From: Sarcocystis neurona
Taxonomy: Eukaryota > Apicomplexa > Conoidasida > Eucoccidiorida > Sarcocystidae
NCBI GenBank assembly: GCA_000727475.1
Contig: KL647313.1
Location: 1,159,665 to 1,223,664 of the forward strand
DNA: 64,000 bases
Direction of reading: 5' to 3'
Made by a program: the position numbers and the translations under genes
In this document: piece after piece, positions 22,101 to 34,034 of the stretch
Position numbering within the stretch: the stretch's first letter is position 1
How the letters are laid out: each line of letters begins with the position of its first letter
Notes under the pieces: model-generated
Told to the model about the DNA's origin: nothing
What the model saw: the letters and a program-made list of their open reading frames with translations, nothing else
Databases searched by the model: none

Positions 22101-23383
22101 CTGCCCGAGTCATGACCTGTGCCCTCCTCCGTTACGCGCGTTAAACTACTTTCTCCTTGACACACAGATGCTGGTGGACTGCTGTCCGATGAATATATTG
22201 CTTCTTGAAAAATCATAACAGGCTCCCCTTTCCTAGTAGAGTAAGGACATGCGCTACCTGTGCACACAGTGTCGGAACCGTGTGCCCCCCCCACCTGTGA
22301 ACAACAGTACTCACAAAATCGTGAAGGTGCGCCAGCTGACGCTCCTGCATCGCCAGCAGCTGCTGCTGTTACTGCGTCCGTTTCTGTGCCGGGACTTGAA
22401 TTAGCAGCGGAGATCAGTGAGGGCAAAAAGAAACAAGAGGGAATGTTTGTGTTCGTCGGTGCAGGACACTGATGCAGTCCACCATTGGCGGAAGCCTCGA
22501 TATATAAGGAGAAATCCTGAAGCGCCCGGTGAATTGAGGACGAGGTATTCTTTCCCGACGAGTCGCGAAAGGCTGGCCCTAAGCTACCGCTCCCTTCAAC
22601 TCCCATCTCTGCCCCACGTGCGAACGGAGACACGGAGAAGGATGAGGGCCTAATGCCCAACTTCTTTCTGTAATCACCACGAGGACTGTCTCTGAAGCCT
22701 CCCCAACGGGGTAGACCTAACCATCCTTCGGTAGCGCGTGCACCCCTCCCCTCTCCTTTCCTGCCCGCAGGTGTCACCAGGGAGCCCGGAGCAGACCTAC
22801 AGCGGGAGTGTGATCCGTCCGTTTTGCCTTCTGCCTTACACGCGTCTCCTTCGCGTTGGCCTCCTGCCAACGAATCTGGTGCCTGAGCAGCTTCGGCCAC
22901 CGAAAGACGGCCATTTCCATCGTGGTCCTGTGACCTGCCACTGCTGGTAACGCCGCTGCAGCTTCTGTCGCTGGCGTCATCGTGGTCGCTCCCCCTGCCA
23001 TAGAGACGGCGCCAACACTGCCGGTAGAATTTAAGAAGCTTGCGCAGTAGGTAGTGAATGAAGCGGCGCGCACGTCTGCATCTGCGGAACGTAGCGACTA
23101 ACAGAAGGATAATGATACCTGCTAGAAAAAGTCTTCGCCCTGTGCTTCTCCACCTGCTATGCGTCGATGTGAGCTGCGTGCTTCGCGACATCAAGATGCT
23201 CAAAATGTCGTGTCGATCTCCTTGAGCCAAAGGGGGCAGAACGCCAGTATGGTCAAGAGGAGGAGGTCCAGTGAACGGCTCGACACTGTGCGCGGCAGAC
23301 CTCGACAGCACAGCATACAGAAGCGTTCTCCGTGACAACGCCTCGTCCGTCATCCTAGGCGCGGTCGTTCCGTTCTCCGACAT
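16127..23383 (-). CDS. ABCD-family half ABC transporter (peroxisomal fatty-acyl type), multi-exon
   Basis: ABCD proteins pair as half-transporters and move fatty acids or acyl-CoA into peroxisomes. Exon 1 (23383-21278, ATG at 23381-23383) encodes 702 residues: a Ser-rich N-terminal extension of about 588, with one hydrophobic segment at ~85-99, then the transmembrane domain start ([15 protein letters not shown]). Later exons: ~21230-21190 ([12 protein letters not shown]), ~20800-20532 ([10 protein letters not shown]), 20272-~20045 (EEIAFYGG loop), 19422-19221 ([11 protein letters not shown]), 18875-18669 (Walker [10 protein letters not shown]), 18116-18010 (Q-loop [16 protein letters not shown]), 17515-17301 (signature LSGGEKQR), 16913-16127 (Walker [13 protein letters not shown], switch His TISHN, then a ~200-residue low-complexity tail). 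Phases agree from 19422 to the stop. The joins 21278/~21230, ~21190/~20800 and ~20045/19422 are unresolved. The catalytic Glu and His are present, so it should hydrolyse ATP. It is far longer than the usual 650-750 residues. Confidence 0.88.
18999..19060. repeat. short tandem repeat inside a transporter intron
   Basis: About five imperfect copies of a 15-bp unit (GTGCTGCCAGAGGTG type) lie in the intron between the exons at 19422-19221 and 18875-18669. The unit is a multiple of three, but no in-frame link to the flanking exons is apparent. Confidence 0.6.
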
Positions 23384-26300
23384 TGAAAATGGTGGATACG
23401 GAAGACGCTTGCGGACTGTTGGGAGAATAATAGGAGGGAAGGCAGAAGGAAAATGCGCGTAGGTGAAGGAGGACGATCGGGGGGCCCTGTAGTGTAAAAG
23501 CGGAGTTCGAGAGGGAGGCGCGTACGCGCAGAATCGCATAGAGTCTGCCGTGTTGACTGTATAAATTTTCCTGCAATACACATGTAGGGCAGACAGCGTG
23601 AGCGTCGTGAAATGAACATCTTTGTACTGGTTGTGTGCGTGCTGGTTAGTTTTACGGCATGCCAATAACATACACGGTGAACAAATAGTCGTGTTTGCTG
23701 TGCGTCGTGCCTGCGTTGTGTCTGCATCAAGCTGCACCTACGCTAGTAAGGGCGCATGAGCAGGAGTATCTGGACATGGCTTCTCGCCTATGCAGGCGAT
23801 CCCGTCTTTCAGCGCAGCATCAACCCCTCCAATTACGGTGTACACCCTGCACAGATTAACACCTTTCTTCACCCGTCTCTGCTGTGCAATCGTACCACGG
23901 CAACGCCGGGTTGAAGCCTTTCGGATTCTCCATTCTATTTCCAGAAGCCGCTAGACGACCTTCCTAGTGAACCTCGGGGATAACGGAAAACCAGAATTGA
24001 CGCAAAGATACTAACTTCTCCTCAGCGGGCGGTGACGTCCGAGTGGGGTCTCAGTGGCAGATGTTTCCTTCAGACTGCTGGTCACAAGAAGGGGCCCGCC
24101 TCGTCGTAAAACGTGTCTACACTGGAATCATTGTGCCTTGCCTTACGGAGGCTGTCGAGACACCTGTTAGCACCCAAGTCCAAGAAAACCGTAAAACCGT
24201 TCACTTAGGATGCAGCAGGTTCGCCAATTTTTTCGAAGTTCCTGAAAGGGGGAGGGTCAACGCCCTTCTCTGACACCTCGAGGTTACACTCAAGCCTCCT
24301 CGGTGTGCTGCCTTCCTCCAAGCTGCATTGCTAACTGGGAAGCGCTACGCACCAGACTGGTGTACAGCAGTACGACGAGCTCACTTTGATAAACAGGCAG
24401 CAGTGACAACAGCAAAAAGTTTGTTCCGTCTAAAAGAGCAAAACACGCGGGCACTTGCGATCCGAGGTGCCAATCACTGCCCGTGCACCGTCTGGCTCCT
24501 GCTAACGAAGATGCGCTTTTCTGTGTATACGCCAGGAAACCGGAAATAGCTTCACTTTTTTGATGTCAGCGGCAGGGCCGATTTCATCTGGAATACTCGT
24601 CAGTTAGCAGCTGTCGCGCCCCTATATGTGGTAATATACCGAGAGATGATCGATATTGAGGCGCGACGCAAGTAGACGTGACTCTTGGAACGTCGAAGTC
24701 GTGCGGACGAGTATGCACGTCTGCCTCTGTATCCGTTTGGGCTTGATCCATTACCCTGGAAGGCTATAAAGCACCAGCAACAGATGATGGCCAAAAAGGA
24801 CGCCGTGGATACTCCGGCGGTTTGACACATGGAAAAGATCGAGTGGCTACGGCACTGCTATTGGTACTATACACGGGTCAACGATTACTGGGTACGCTTT
24901 TATGCACCGGTTCTTTCGCAAGTTCAGTCGATAAAAGAGGTGACAGTGGAACCGCTAACTACAAGCACTTCACGGATTTTACACTTCGTGACTGGGAGCA
25001 GCTCTGGGTGTGACGGTGTGACAGATCGAGCTAAGGAATCCGCTGCGGTTTGTTGAGGCGTCGCGAGATGCGCAGTGTTTCTGTGCGCCTGCACAATCGC
25101 GGCATAGGCGCCACAATGTCGTGCTGTGTCCTTCAGAAACCGCCGTCCTGTCGCGTGCGAACTGGTCGTACACCGGCCGGGGGTCTCCACTGTGCTATGA
25201 TCAAACGACCACATGTGTTCCTCTAGAAGCAGTCAAAGCATGGGTTTGCTCCAATCGTGTGGTGGGAATGCAAATGGCCACGATGACAGGTAGATACTGT
25301 GACTTTACGTCTGCTGCCGTCTCAAAAGCATACAATAATCGCTGACAGCTGCTACCACCACCTGCGATACAGATGGGCCACTGAGAGGTAGAGCCTAACA
25401 TTGCGGCTGCTGCTTCCAGAGGCCTGATTCAACTGGATCGAGTCTATTTGCAGCGTACGAAAGGAGACCAACTGCGGGTGAGATCGTCTGTACCAAGCCG
25501 CTCATATCACTATTTGAAAAAGAACTGGTTTACAGCCTGAAGAACTGAATGCCTCCTATAGAGGTGACCCGCCAGCGGCTGTCCTGTGCATCTATTGTTC
25601 CGAAAGCATGACGGTGTACGAACCTATGCTGCACAAAATGTGTGTAAAGGGCTGCGGGGCACATGCAGCGCTGACCTACACTTTCAACGCCTTTAATCCT
25701 TCGCAGTCACTCTAGCTGGCGCCGATGGATTCTGCCGATTAGCTTGTGTTAAGAGTCACCTGGCCGCTATAAAAAGCCACTGCGCGGATGACAGAATCCA
25801 TTAGCGACGGCGGTGGCGGATGCGATAGCGTTCGCAACTGCACACTGAGGTAGTTACCTCAACTTCAAGCGCCTCGTCGTTAGAGGGAAATACCACAGCC
25901 ACGAACAGCCTGAAAATGTTAGTTCTGAGTTGCCTACGAACCTACAAGTGGTACTGAGAAGAGAAGGTGCACACTCGTGTAGATACGCGTATACATATAA
26001 ATACATACACACATGTGTATATATGGTGACATGCTATCGGTAGCTTCTTTCAAACCACCGTAGCGCAACGGCCTTTTCATGTAGAATCTGTTTTTCTCTT
26101 CACAGTATGCTCTTCACGATGTGTTCCCTCTGACTTTTCTGATTGCCGTTCGCTCGCTGCGGCGCACAGAAACGTCGACGCTTGTTTCGTACCATGAGCA
26201 GCTGCGCAAACGGGCAACCTGACGTGCTGTGCTCCTGTCCGTCCAGTTACCACGTGTCATTCACTCATGGGTGAGGCAGCTCTTACGAACTACGGGCTCC

Positions 26301-26927
26301 TTGAGGGAGTTACAACTAACTTGTAGGAGTAGTGTACAAATTGACTGCGTCTTCCTCATACGCACGACACGAATCTAGATACCAACCCTTCACACTGGGG
26401 GCGCAGCCCTTAGTACCCACGGCATTCCTACTGGCCTGGCACGGTGCATGAAATAAAAATCTAGATGCCAGTCCTTCACGCACAACCGTTCACGCCCACG
26501 TCACCCCTACTGCGTTGGTACGCGGCACGAGATTTCCTTTTTGTTTCTTCGGCATATAACATGGGTTGTAGTCAACTTTGATGACTGGGCAGATGTCTCA
26601 CACGCAAACGTAAACACAGGACACTGTCAGTATCCATGAGTGTGTGCCCACAGACCCTGGTCATATCTTTAGTGCTGCGTTTTTACGCGACGGGTGTTCT
26701 ATGTTGGGTTTACCTGCTCTGGTTAACAAATATGAAAAAAGTTCTGCAGTCACGTATCGATGCCTGCCACGGGGTAGATATTCGTTGGTTCACAGCAGCA
26801 TACGCTCTTCGGCATACACTGATAGTGTGAAGCTGCTGCCGATAGACTGTCGAATACATGTGGGCCCACCCCCACGTACTTGAACACGTCGTAGCCAGCC
26901 TTCCGCCATCGTAGCAGCAGAAAGCTG
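23384..26927. other. spacer upstream of the ABCD gene
   Basis: No open frame here has a recognisable domain or repeat bias. The transporter frame itself stays open without a stop up to 23737, but that part is not needed for the family match. A short TA/CA-rich microsatellite lies at about 25983-26025. The promoter of the transporter should be near 23.4-24 kb; no motif was identifiable. Confidence 0.45.
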
Positions 26928-27907
26928 TTACCACCCTTCGTACGCACCCGTTTCCCAGTCCTCATGCTCCACGGAAGCTCCACGTCTATAGTTTACCGTG
27001 TCTGCTTCCGTTGTGGCGGAATTTGTGTTTGGCGCGCAAGAAGTTTCACTGCTCCCTACCAGTGAGTTGTCAACATTCTTTGACGCCGGCGTCCACACAA
27101 AAATGTGAGCACAGCTCTTCCGGGCGCTCGCATATTCCGCGTGAGCACGAGGTTCATTGCATGTGTAGTGCACCCAAGACTCTGGATCTCCATCTACACT
27201 CGTCTCGCTGTTCTTCTGGTGTGGCTGCGAATGCAACCTCTTTCCCAACTCGGCAATTCTGGGCGCCTCGCTGTCGGCTTCCAGCACGTTTGTGGTGCCG
27301 CCGATCTGTGTGCATCGTGCTCCCTGCGTTAGCTCTTTGCTCCCGGAAACACGACTTCTACAGTGTATTGAATCGAAGGCTGTGTTTTCTGATGCTTCCG
27401 GGTTCTTCTCTTGTAGTCTTTCCCGAAAATGCAGAGGTTCCTTTTCTTCCAAAGGTCTCTTTGATGGAGAAACTAGCCCGCCACCTGCATCCTTCAGGCA
27501 CGAATAATCAAAATCGGACTCATCATCGTTGCAAGTGGGATTTTCCCCGTATTTGCGGTCGCTTTCTTCAGGTGTCGCACGAACAGCGCCAAATGCAAAA
27601 TCACACATACAATTTACATTCTCATTTCGGCACCATCGACGGCCCCTCTCATTCGTGTGCTCTAAAGTGGCGGCATTCTTTTGTTGGCTGCTGCCTTCGG
27701 ATTCTGCCTGTATCTGTACACGTAGGTTTTCCGCGCTAAAAAACTTCTAGAATGGTTCTCCAGTGTGCATTCCATCTTCAAGTATTCCTCTACTCCCCCG
27801 TAAACATCGTGACGGAGTTGACCGCTGCGGTGCAGCACGTGTTCATCCAAGCCCTGAGCACCTTGAATGTCTGCGTCATCTGCGCTGTGCTGCTCTTGTG
27901 TTAGCAA
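26928..27907 (-). CDS. candidate exons of unknown function (possible 3' end of the GTPase gene)
   Basis: A minus-strand frame is open upstream of 27608 and ends with a stop at 26928. It is acidic, hydrophilic and protein-like (ATPEESDRKYGENP, FRERLQEKNPEASEN). An acceptor after TTTTTTAG near 27740 would let it begin there. Another open stretch, about 27904-27780 (EQHSADDADIQGAQGLDEH), may be a separate exon. Both are on the same strand just downstream of a strong donor (ATG/GTAAGC) at the end of the GTPase exon at 28167-28019, so they may be its C-terminal extension. They could equally be an independent gene. No domain recognised. Confidence 0.4.
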
Positions 27908-28018
27908 GTGCCACTACGTGCTGAAGGGAGAGCCCCGACTGTTCTCGCTCATGCGTTGACCGGGGACGGCGAGAGCAGCTCTCTCGGCGCGTGTGTGTGT
28001 CTCTCGCGGAACGCTTAC

Positions 28019-31000
28019 CATGGGGTGGTCATCTTTCTTCATCAACTGCTGCTGGCGGAGCGAAGCTAACGCCACCACCAGCTGCTGTCGTGTCGGAGGA
28101 ACCTCCAGTGTCAGTCGACCTAAATAGCCTTTTTGAAGATCCGTCATAACGCGCTGCGAAGCAGCCCCTGTGCAGCAGTGGTGGTTTACTTGGGCCAGCT
28201 GAACAAAATAGGGAAAGGGTGCACGTCAAGCACAACAAAATAGGGAGACACACATAGGTAGGAGGAGGAAATGGAGGCCGCCGACGCAGCGTGGAAGTAT
28301 AGAGGCGCTACGCTAATCTACGAACAGCACTGCTGCGAAATGGAGGCTCTTCTCTGGTCCTAGGGTATTCCATGCTAATATTGTGCACTAAACTTACTCA
28401 CGCTGTGCTGCATGTTCGTGGCCGTGGTGTCAAGTGCGAAAGCTCCACTATCCAGGTATATCCTTTTGAAGAACGCTCAGCATGTACTTTAGTGAGTATG
28501 AGGCCGATGAACGAAGGCGTAACGAACGACGGTAGCTTTCACCCGTATTCTTTGTTCGTGATACGACCAGTACACGAGGTCTGCGATAATATCAGCCTCG
28601 GGACTGCGTTTGGTGGCGTACACGGATTCGTTCAAAACATCTTCCGTCACCCTTTTGCGCCGTCCCTACAGCGGACTACGACGTTGTGGTGGGCTGTCGT
28701 GACTCAGCAATGTACTGCTGCTTCTAGTTTCACTTTCGTCAGGTTTGCACCCCCACTAACACTCTTACGTCCGCCCTCCGACCGTGTCGCAGAAGCGTTC
28801 AACTTTGCGTGTGTCTTGATACTTTGCAAACACATCCGTCTCCACAGTCATACAAACACGTGCGTGTGCAGACGGGTACACAGAATAAACGCAGCCTGTA
28901 CTTACACACTTCTAGATGAAACCACGGGCATCGGACATGCATAGTCCGCCCTTCTGTGAAAAGGAGAAGGTGTCTGCGTACCCGATGAAGATACTCACAG
29001 CCGGAGAGATTTTCGGGTGCAGCGCCTCCGTCTAGAGGGTCGACGTGGTAGCGCGAGGCCATTGTGGAGAGTGACACGTATGCCGGTCGCCTTGCCCAGA
29101 CATGTAGGGCTCTGTGGAGGAACGCCACTGCAGCTTCTTCGACGGTGCCGAGACAAGACTGCGGTATCATGTTTAACGCAGCAAGGAGTCGAATATTCTC
29201 ATCATCGGTCCAGAGTGGATGCACGAAGCAAAAGCTACTTTTTTTCTTCTTCGGGAGACCCAAAACAGCTGTTGGGGAGATAGAATACCGTCCTCGTGTA
29301 GACAAAATCTTCCTCTTTTTCGCATGCTGCTCGCCCCTTTTGTGTTCCGCAAATCCCGAGTCGCTCAGCAGCAGGGAAGCCGCAGCAGCAGGTTCAGCGG
29401 CAGTAGCGCCAGAGGGTGAATTCTCTGTGATGACAGTACCTCGTCCGAGCAGGGAACTGGGCCGGGGGGGAAGCAGCCCCGGAGAGTCGATGCAATCGAA
29501 CAGACGATGAAGACTCGAGTCAAATAAACCTCCTCGCCGGCGGTAATGCTAAGGCACACACAAGTCGGCAACAAAGAAAGGATAATGAGATGTTGCCGAA
29601 CACTCTCCCTTGACCATGCACCTTTGTTTCTTTAACGTAAACCTTGGAATGTCTCTACGCACAGCGTAGCATCACACGTGATACAAGCAGCGGTTCTCGC
29701 GCTCCTATTTCGTACCCGTGGCCCGTAGCAGCCTTCTCAGTCTGTCCGCGTCAAGCAGCAGTGCACGCTTCCGCGGTAGTCGACTTAGATGCAGAATTGA
29801 TCTGCAAATTTCTTCGGGCTAGGTTAACACACCAACGCAAAGAACTCTGCAGCTGGAGGGGCTGTATCTGTGCCTGAGCGTCTGAAGATATCCCTGGGTT
29901 GTTCGTGCGTGTTTCCGTAAGATAACAGGAGATTCAACGTGTGCGTCGGTCATTCGAAGCACACAGGTTTATCCATTCTAAAACTACGTCGGCCGGCCAC
30001 GTCCCAGCCCGCTTCCGCGATTGCCACACGGCCCTCCCTCCTGACATTTCTGTGTTGTCATTTTGCTACCTAGAAAGGTGCCTTTTCCCTTGCCATGCTT
30101 GCTGCATTACAGAGCTTCACTGGCAGGCGCCCCAACACGCGGTATCTGGGCGCCGTTGATACTCCCCGTTGCTTCAACAACCAAGGCATCTTCAGGTGTA
30201 TGTCTCTCCTGTGCTGCCTCGCTGCTCGCTGCTGTGCCGCGGCCGCAAAGCGCAGCCCCCACTGCACAGTAGGGACCTCGGCTGCCTTCCTTGAGAACTA
30301 TCTGGTTTCCCAACCGACCTTGCGCTACTTACCGTTACGACTCTCGAGACGCCGGGGTAATTGTGGCTGCGGGCCTTCTTCGCGTGCAGGAGCCGATTGC
30401 ACAGCGCACTCTTCCCGACGTTGGGCATGCCGACCAGCAGCAGTCGTAGTGGGCGACGTAAACGTAGACCACCACGTAGCAGCTCCGAGGGGTTACGCTG
30501 GTGACATTTTAACGACCCCTCGTCCATCTCGTTCTCCCCATCTCTGTGTCCTTCTTGCGTCTCAGTACGTTGCTGCTCTGCTGTGGTGGCATGGCTCCCA
30601 GCGCCACCTGTCGGCAGCGGTTCCGCAAAAGACGCCGCGGACGCCGAAGACGCGCAGCCGACAAAAGAACCAGCAGTCGGAGAAGGACCAGTACATCGTG
30701 CGTCTGTGGTTTTCTTCATAATCGTAGCTGGCGCTGCCACCCTCGCTGCTTCGTTTGGCTTCATGTCAGATATGTGCCCCCGAGCGCCGTCTGAGGTGTC
30801 CACCCTCGGTTGCTGCGACTCCACCACCGTTAGGCCATCCCCGAGTTGGGTGCGTCGTGAAGAAAACTCCACGAGCTCTGAGGTCGCAGCCGCATCCCCA
30901 CCAGCTGAGGCACTTCGGGAGGGAAGGAACGTCAATGCTTTCTTCTTCGAATTTGCCGCAGCAGCAACCCGCAGCTTCCACTGTCGAACCCGCCGTCTGA

Positions 31001-33137
31001 AAACCGCAACGTCTCTGTGAAATTCGTGCCACTTCCTCCAAATTCTTCGCACCGCCTTTTCTAAACGCACGACACCTGCGCCATCCTGCCTCGCATTAAT
31101 AAACACCACGGGAGTTGCAGGTGGAACTGGCGGCACCAGGTCTTTCTCGTGCTTTTCCCCTGGGCGCGGCTTTCTTCCCGGCTGTTCCTGCGTGTGCTGC
31201 TGTACCGTTGATTCCCGTGGCGACATCTCTGGTTGGTGATGATGCTGTTGCTGCCGCACAGGATGTTGCTGAGGACGAGGAAGGACTTCTTGCTGTTCTG
31301 GCGTAGTGACGGCACCTAAGCACGCTGTTTTCCCACTACACGACGAAGAAGACCGCCTACCAGCTGCAGCAGCCTCCCGTGCAGAGACACCGGAATCACT
31401 ACGGTAGGCTGACGCAGTGGACGAGGTCAAACGCAACGGTTCAGGTGCATCTCTACAAAACTGCTGCAGCTGTTCGGCTGCCTGTAGCCGGTAGAAAAAG
31501 CGGAAGAACCGTGCCCAGTGCGCGTTGCCTACATCTGAAGCCTACGTGACACACAGAAGCACCGAACGGCAGCCACACCAATGTCAAAAAGTAGAGACTG
31601 TGATACATCCGAGGCGACGAATTACCCACTTACACAAAGTCGAACTGTCACCAAGTCGACGTGTGCACGTTGACGAGAAGGCTCAGCACACGTAGACATG
31701 TACCATTTTCATCAAACTTGCTTCCGGAAGTAGATGATTTGGGACGGATCAAAAACCCTCTCGCCTGGAAACGATGAGGTGGTGGAAAGAAATGTTCTAG
31801 CCGGCAACTACACATTAGCGTGTGCTCTGTTATGACTCCCAGGATGTACACGCTTGATGGTGCTGTTTTTCAGCAAGTCTTCCTATTTCCTTGTTGGCTC
31901 AAAACAAATCCGACATGCACCTTTAAGATTTTACACAAAGGTCAACGTCAGCCAAATGCGGAGAACACTGCTCGATTCTGCATTAATCTCTGAGAATACA
32001 AGATTCGACGGTACACCGTCGTGAGAACAGTAGCGTCTGCGTGCAGAGAGGTGCTCTGATTTGTTGTCATGCCGTCCAACCCTCGCGGCGCTCAAGTGAC
32101 CGCTCTGGAGTACGAGTCTGCGTACGGTCTTCACGCTGAGTCTAAGCGGAGGGTACAGAATACCAGTGTAGCTTGATCGTGTTACACTTGCGTCCACAGA
32201 GTCTTCGCATAAATGGAGAGCGTGGCAGTCACAACTTCAGCCCGAGCATGCCGGGGATAGTCGGCTGTTACCAAGAGCAGTTACCGTAGGAAGCGCTGCG
32301 CACCACCGCGGGCGGCAGGCGCCGCAGGAACAGAGAGGGTACGACAACAGCCGGGACAAGACGGAGGAGACAGCACTAGCATCAGGAGGGTGAAGCGCAG
32401 CTTCAGCAGAGAACGCAACGGAGCCGTGCGAAACGTACCGCAGCGGCGGCAACACTCGCACAGCGCAGTAACGTATCCGCAACAGCGTCGCGGTGCGTAC
32501 AGCAGCAGCACCGTCAGCAACAAACACAGGTGCAGTAATGCAACAGCAGCAGGACACCAAATCAGACGGGAGCACCTCACAGAAGGAGGCCCACCGACAC
32601 CCTGCGAGAGATGTCAGTTTGCAGGATGCCACGCTGAGTGCACTCGCTGCCTTCACGGCCTCCTGCATTAACAAGAGTGCCGGCAACAGCGGAAACTACG
32701 GCTGAAGAAGCCACCCCGCTGAAGAAGCCACACCGTCGCAGGAGACGGGTACAGTTCAAGCATACAAGGAGGAGGACGTAAAAGATCTTCGACAGCGATG
32801 CCCGGAGAGCGGGCGACAGAAGACCACTCGAGAAGCAGAAACAGAAGTAAGGAGGAGCCCATATGCCGGAACGAAGCACACAGAAACTTGAAAGTAAACC
32901 AGGAGCTCGAACAACGGATGCGGTGCACCTTCGTACAGCGTCTGCATGTGTAAGCACTACAACCCGGGGCTTCACTATTGCGTTTCCATCGATTTGAAGC
33001 GGCAGCTGCGTGAGCCACGGCAATCGCGCATCCCGAACTTCAACAAGGACATCCGCCTGGCGCAGCGCAGTCAGCAGGCGAGGCAGGGCCTCCCGTGCGA
33101 AGTTCGGCCACCTGAAACAAGAAGACGACGATGCCAT
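28019..33137 (-). CDS. circularly permuted GTPase, YlqF/RbgA/MTG1 family, multi-exon
   Basis: Members of this family help mature the large ribosomal subunit in bacteria, mitochondria and plastids. Four exons fit by phase: 33137-32937, 31541-30333, 29548-28999, 28167-28019. Motif order is the permuted one. G4 region: PRVVVLTHAD in exon 1, after the family helix QADVLVEVRDARLP. Then WARFFRFFYR and the G5 region VVFINARQDGAGVVRL in exon 2, G1 GMPNVGKS and G2 NYPGVSR late in exon 2, G3 CIDSPGLLPPRP in exon 3. Exon 3 continues with the C-terminal helical domain (ENIRLLAALNMIP, EEAAVAFLHRALHVW), and exon 4 with the typical end QKGYLGRLTLE. About 230 low-complexity residues separate G5 from G1. G4 has His where Lys is normal (THAD for NKxD). 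The start ATG at 33137 is uncertain because a good acceptor (TCTTGTTTCAG) lies just inside, so an earlier exon is possible. Without splicing at 28019 the frame would end at 27914. Confidence 0.88.
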
Positions 33138-33628
33138 TGCGGCCACCACGGAACAGACACCCAACGCCGTGTGCAGGGACCGCACGTGCTCCTTGTGTCA
33201 GGCGCTACCACGTGGAGAGCGCCCCCCCCCTGCGTGCCGTGGTCGATCGAAGCAGGTACGGCGATACATAGAAGAGCGCCTTCCCCAAGGCATCGCGAAG
33301 GTCGTGTCGTGCAACAAGAAAGTGAGACATGCAGGTGTGCTGGTACCAAACAGTAGACATCTCAAAAAAGTGCACGAAATGTCTCACGGCTCTAGTTCAA
33401 AGTCGTGTGCAACGAGAGATGTACACACATACTCAAGAATTCGGTTGTGCAACACAACTAAACGCATAGGTATAATATCTCTCGCTACCGCACAAAAGCA
33501 GTGGTACCGCGCCAGGACTTTGCACGTGAACGGATTGGCGTTCCTATGTGCGGCAGCAGAGCTAACGCCGGACGTGTGCAGATTACACTTGGACAGCAGT
33601 ATACGGGTCTTACACGCATAATTCCGTA

Positions 33629-33724
33629 CGTATATACAAATACATATATATAGATATATATATACACACACCTATACATGTAGATATATGCATATACGTG
33701 TGTATATATCTATATATATGCTTA
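33629..33724. repeat. AT/CA-rich microsatellite
   Basis: An imperfect run of TATA, CATA and TACA units over about 95 bp, one of several similar tracts in this window (25983-26025, 45945-45990 and 62415-62445 are shorter ones). Confidence 0.8.
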
Positions 33725-33987
33725 TGCGTACAGCTACTACTGGACTCCAGTCCGACCCTGGTAGGCGTACGTTGAATACTCACATCCTTCTACGGTGGCA
33801 CCCTAGCATGTTTTAGTCTTCGAGGTGTGACGCTGCCCCTGATCCAGTGCAAGTGATAATGCCTTCCACGCATATGGCTACTTCGTAGCCTAGGAAAATC
33901 TTCGCGTAAACACCAGTCGACGCGGCTAGTGTGATTCAAAAGGCGGAGCTGCTGCCGTCCTCCTTACTTTATCTAAGCCGCCACCAA

Positions 33988-33988
33988 C

Positions 33989-34025
<37 letters not shown>

Positions 34026-34034
34026 CGTACGCAT
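33988..34034. repeat. (AT)n microsatellite
   Basis: A nearly pure AT dinucleotide run with one C interruption. Confidence 0.9.
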
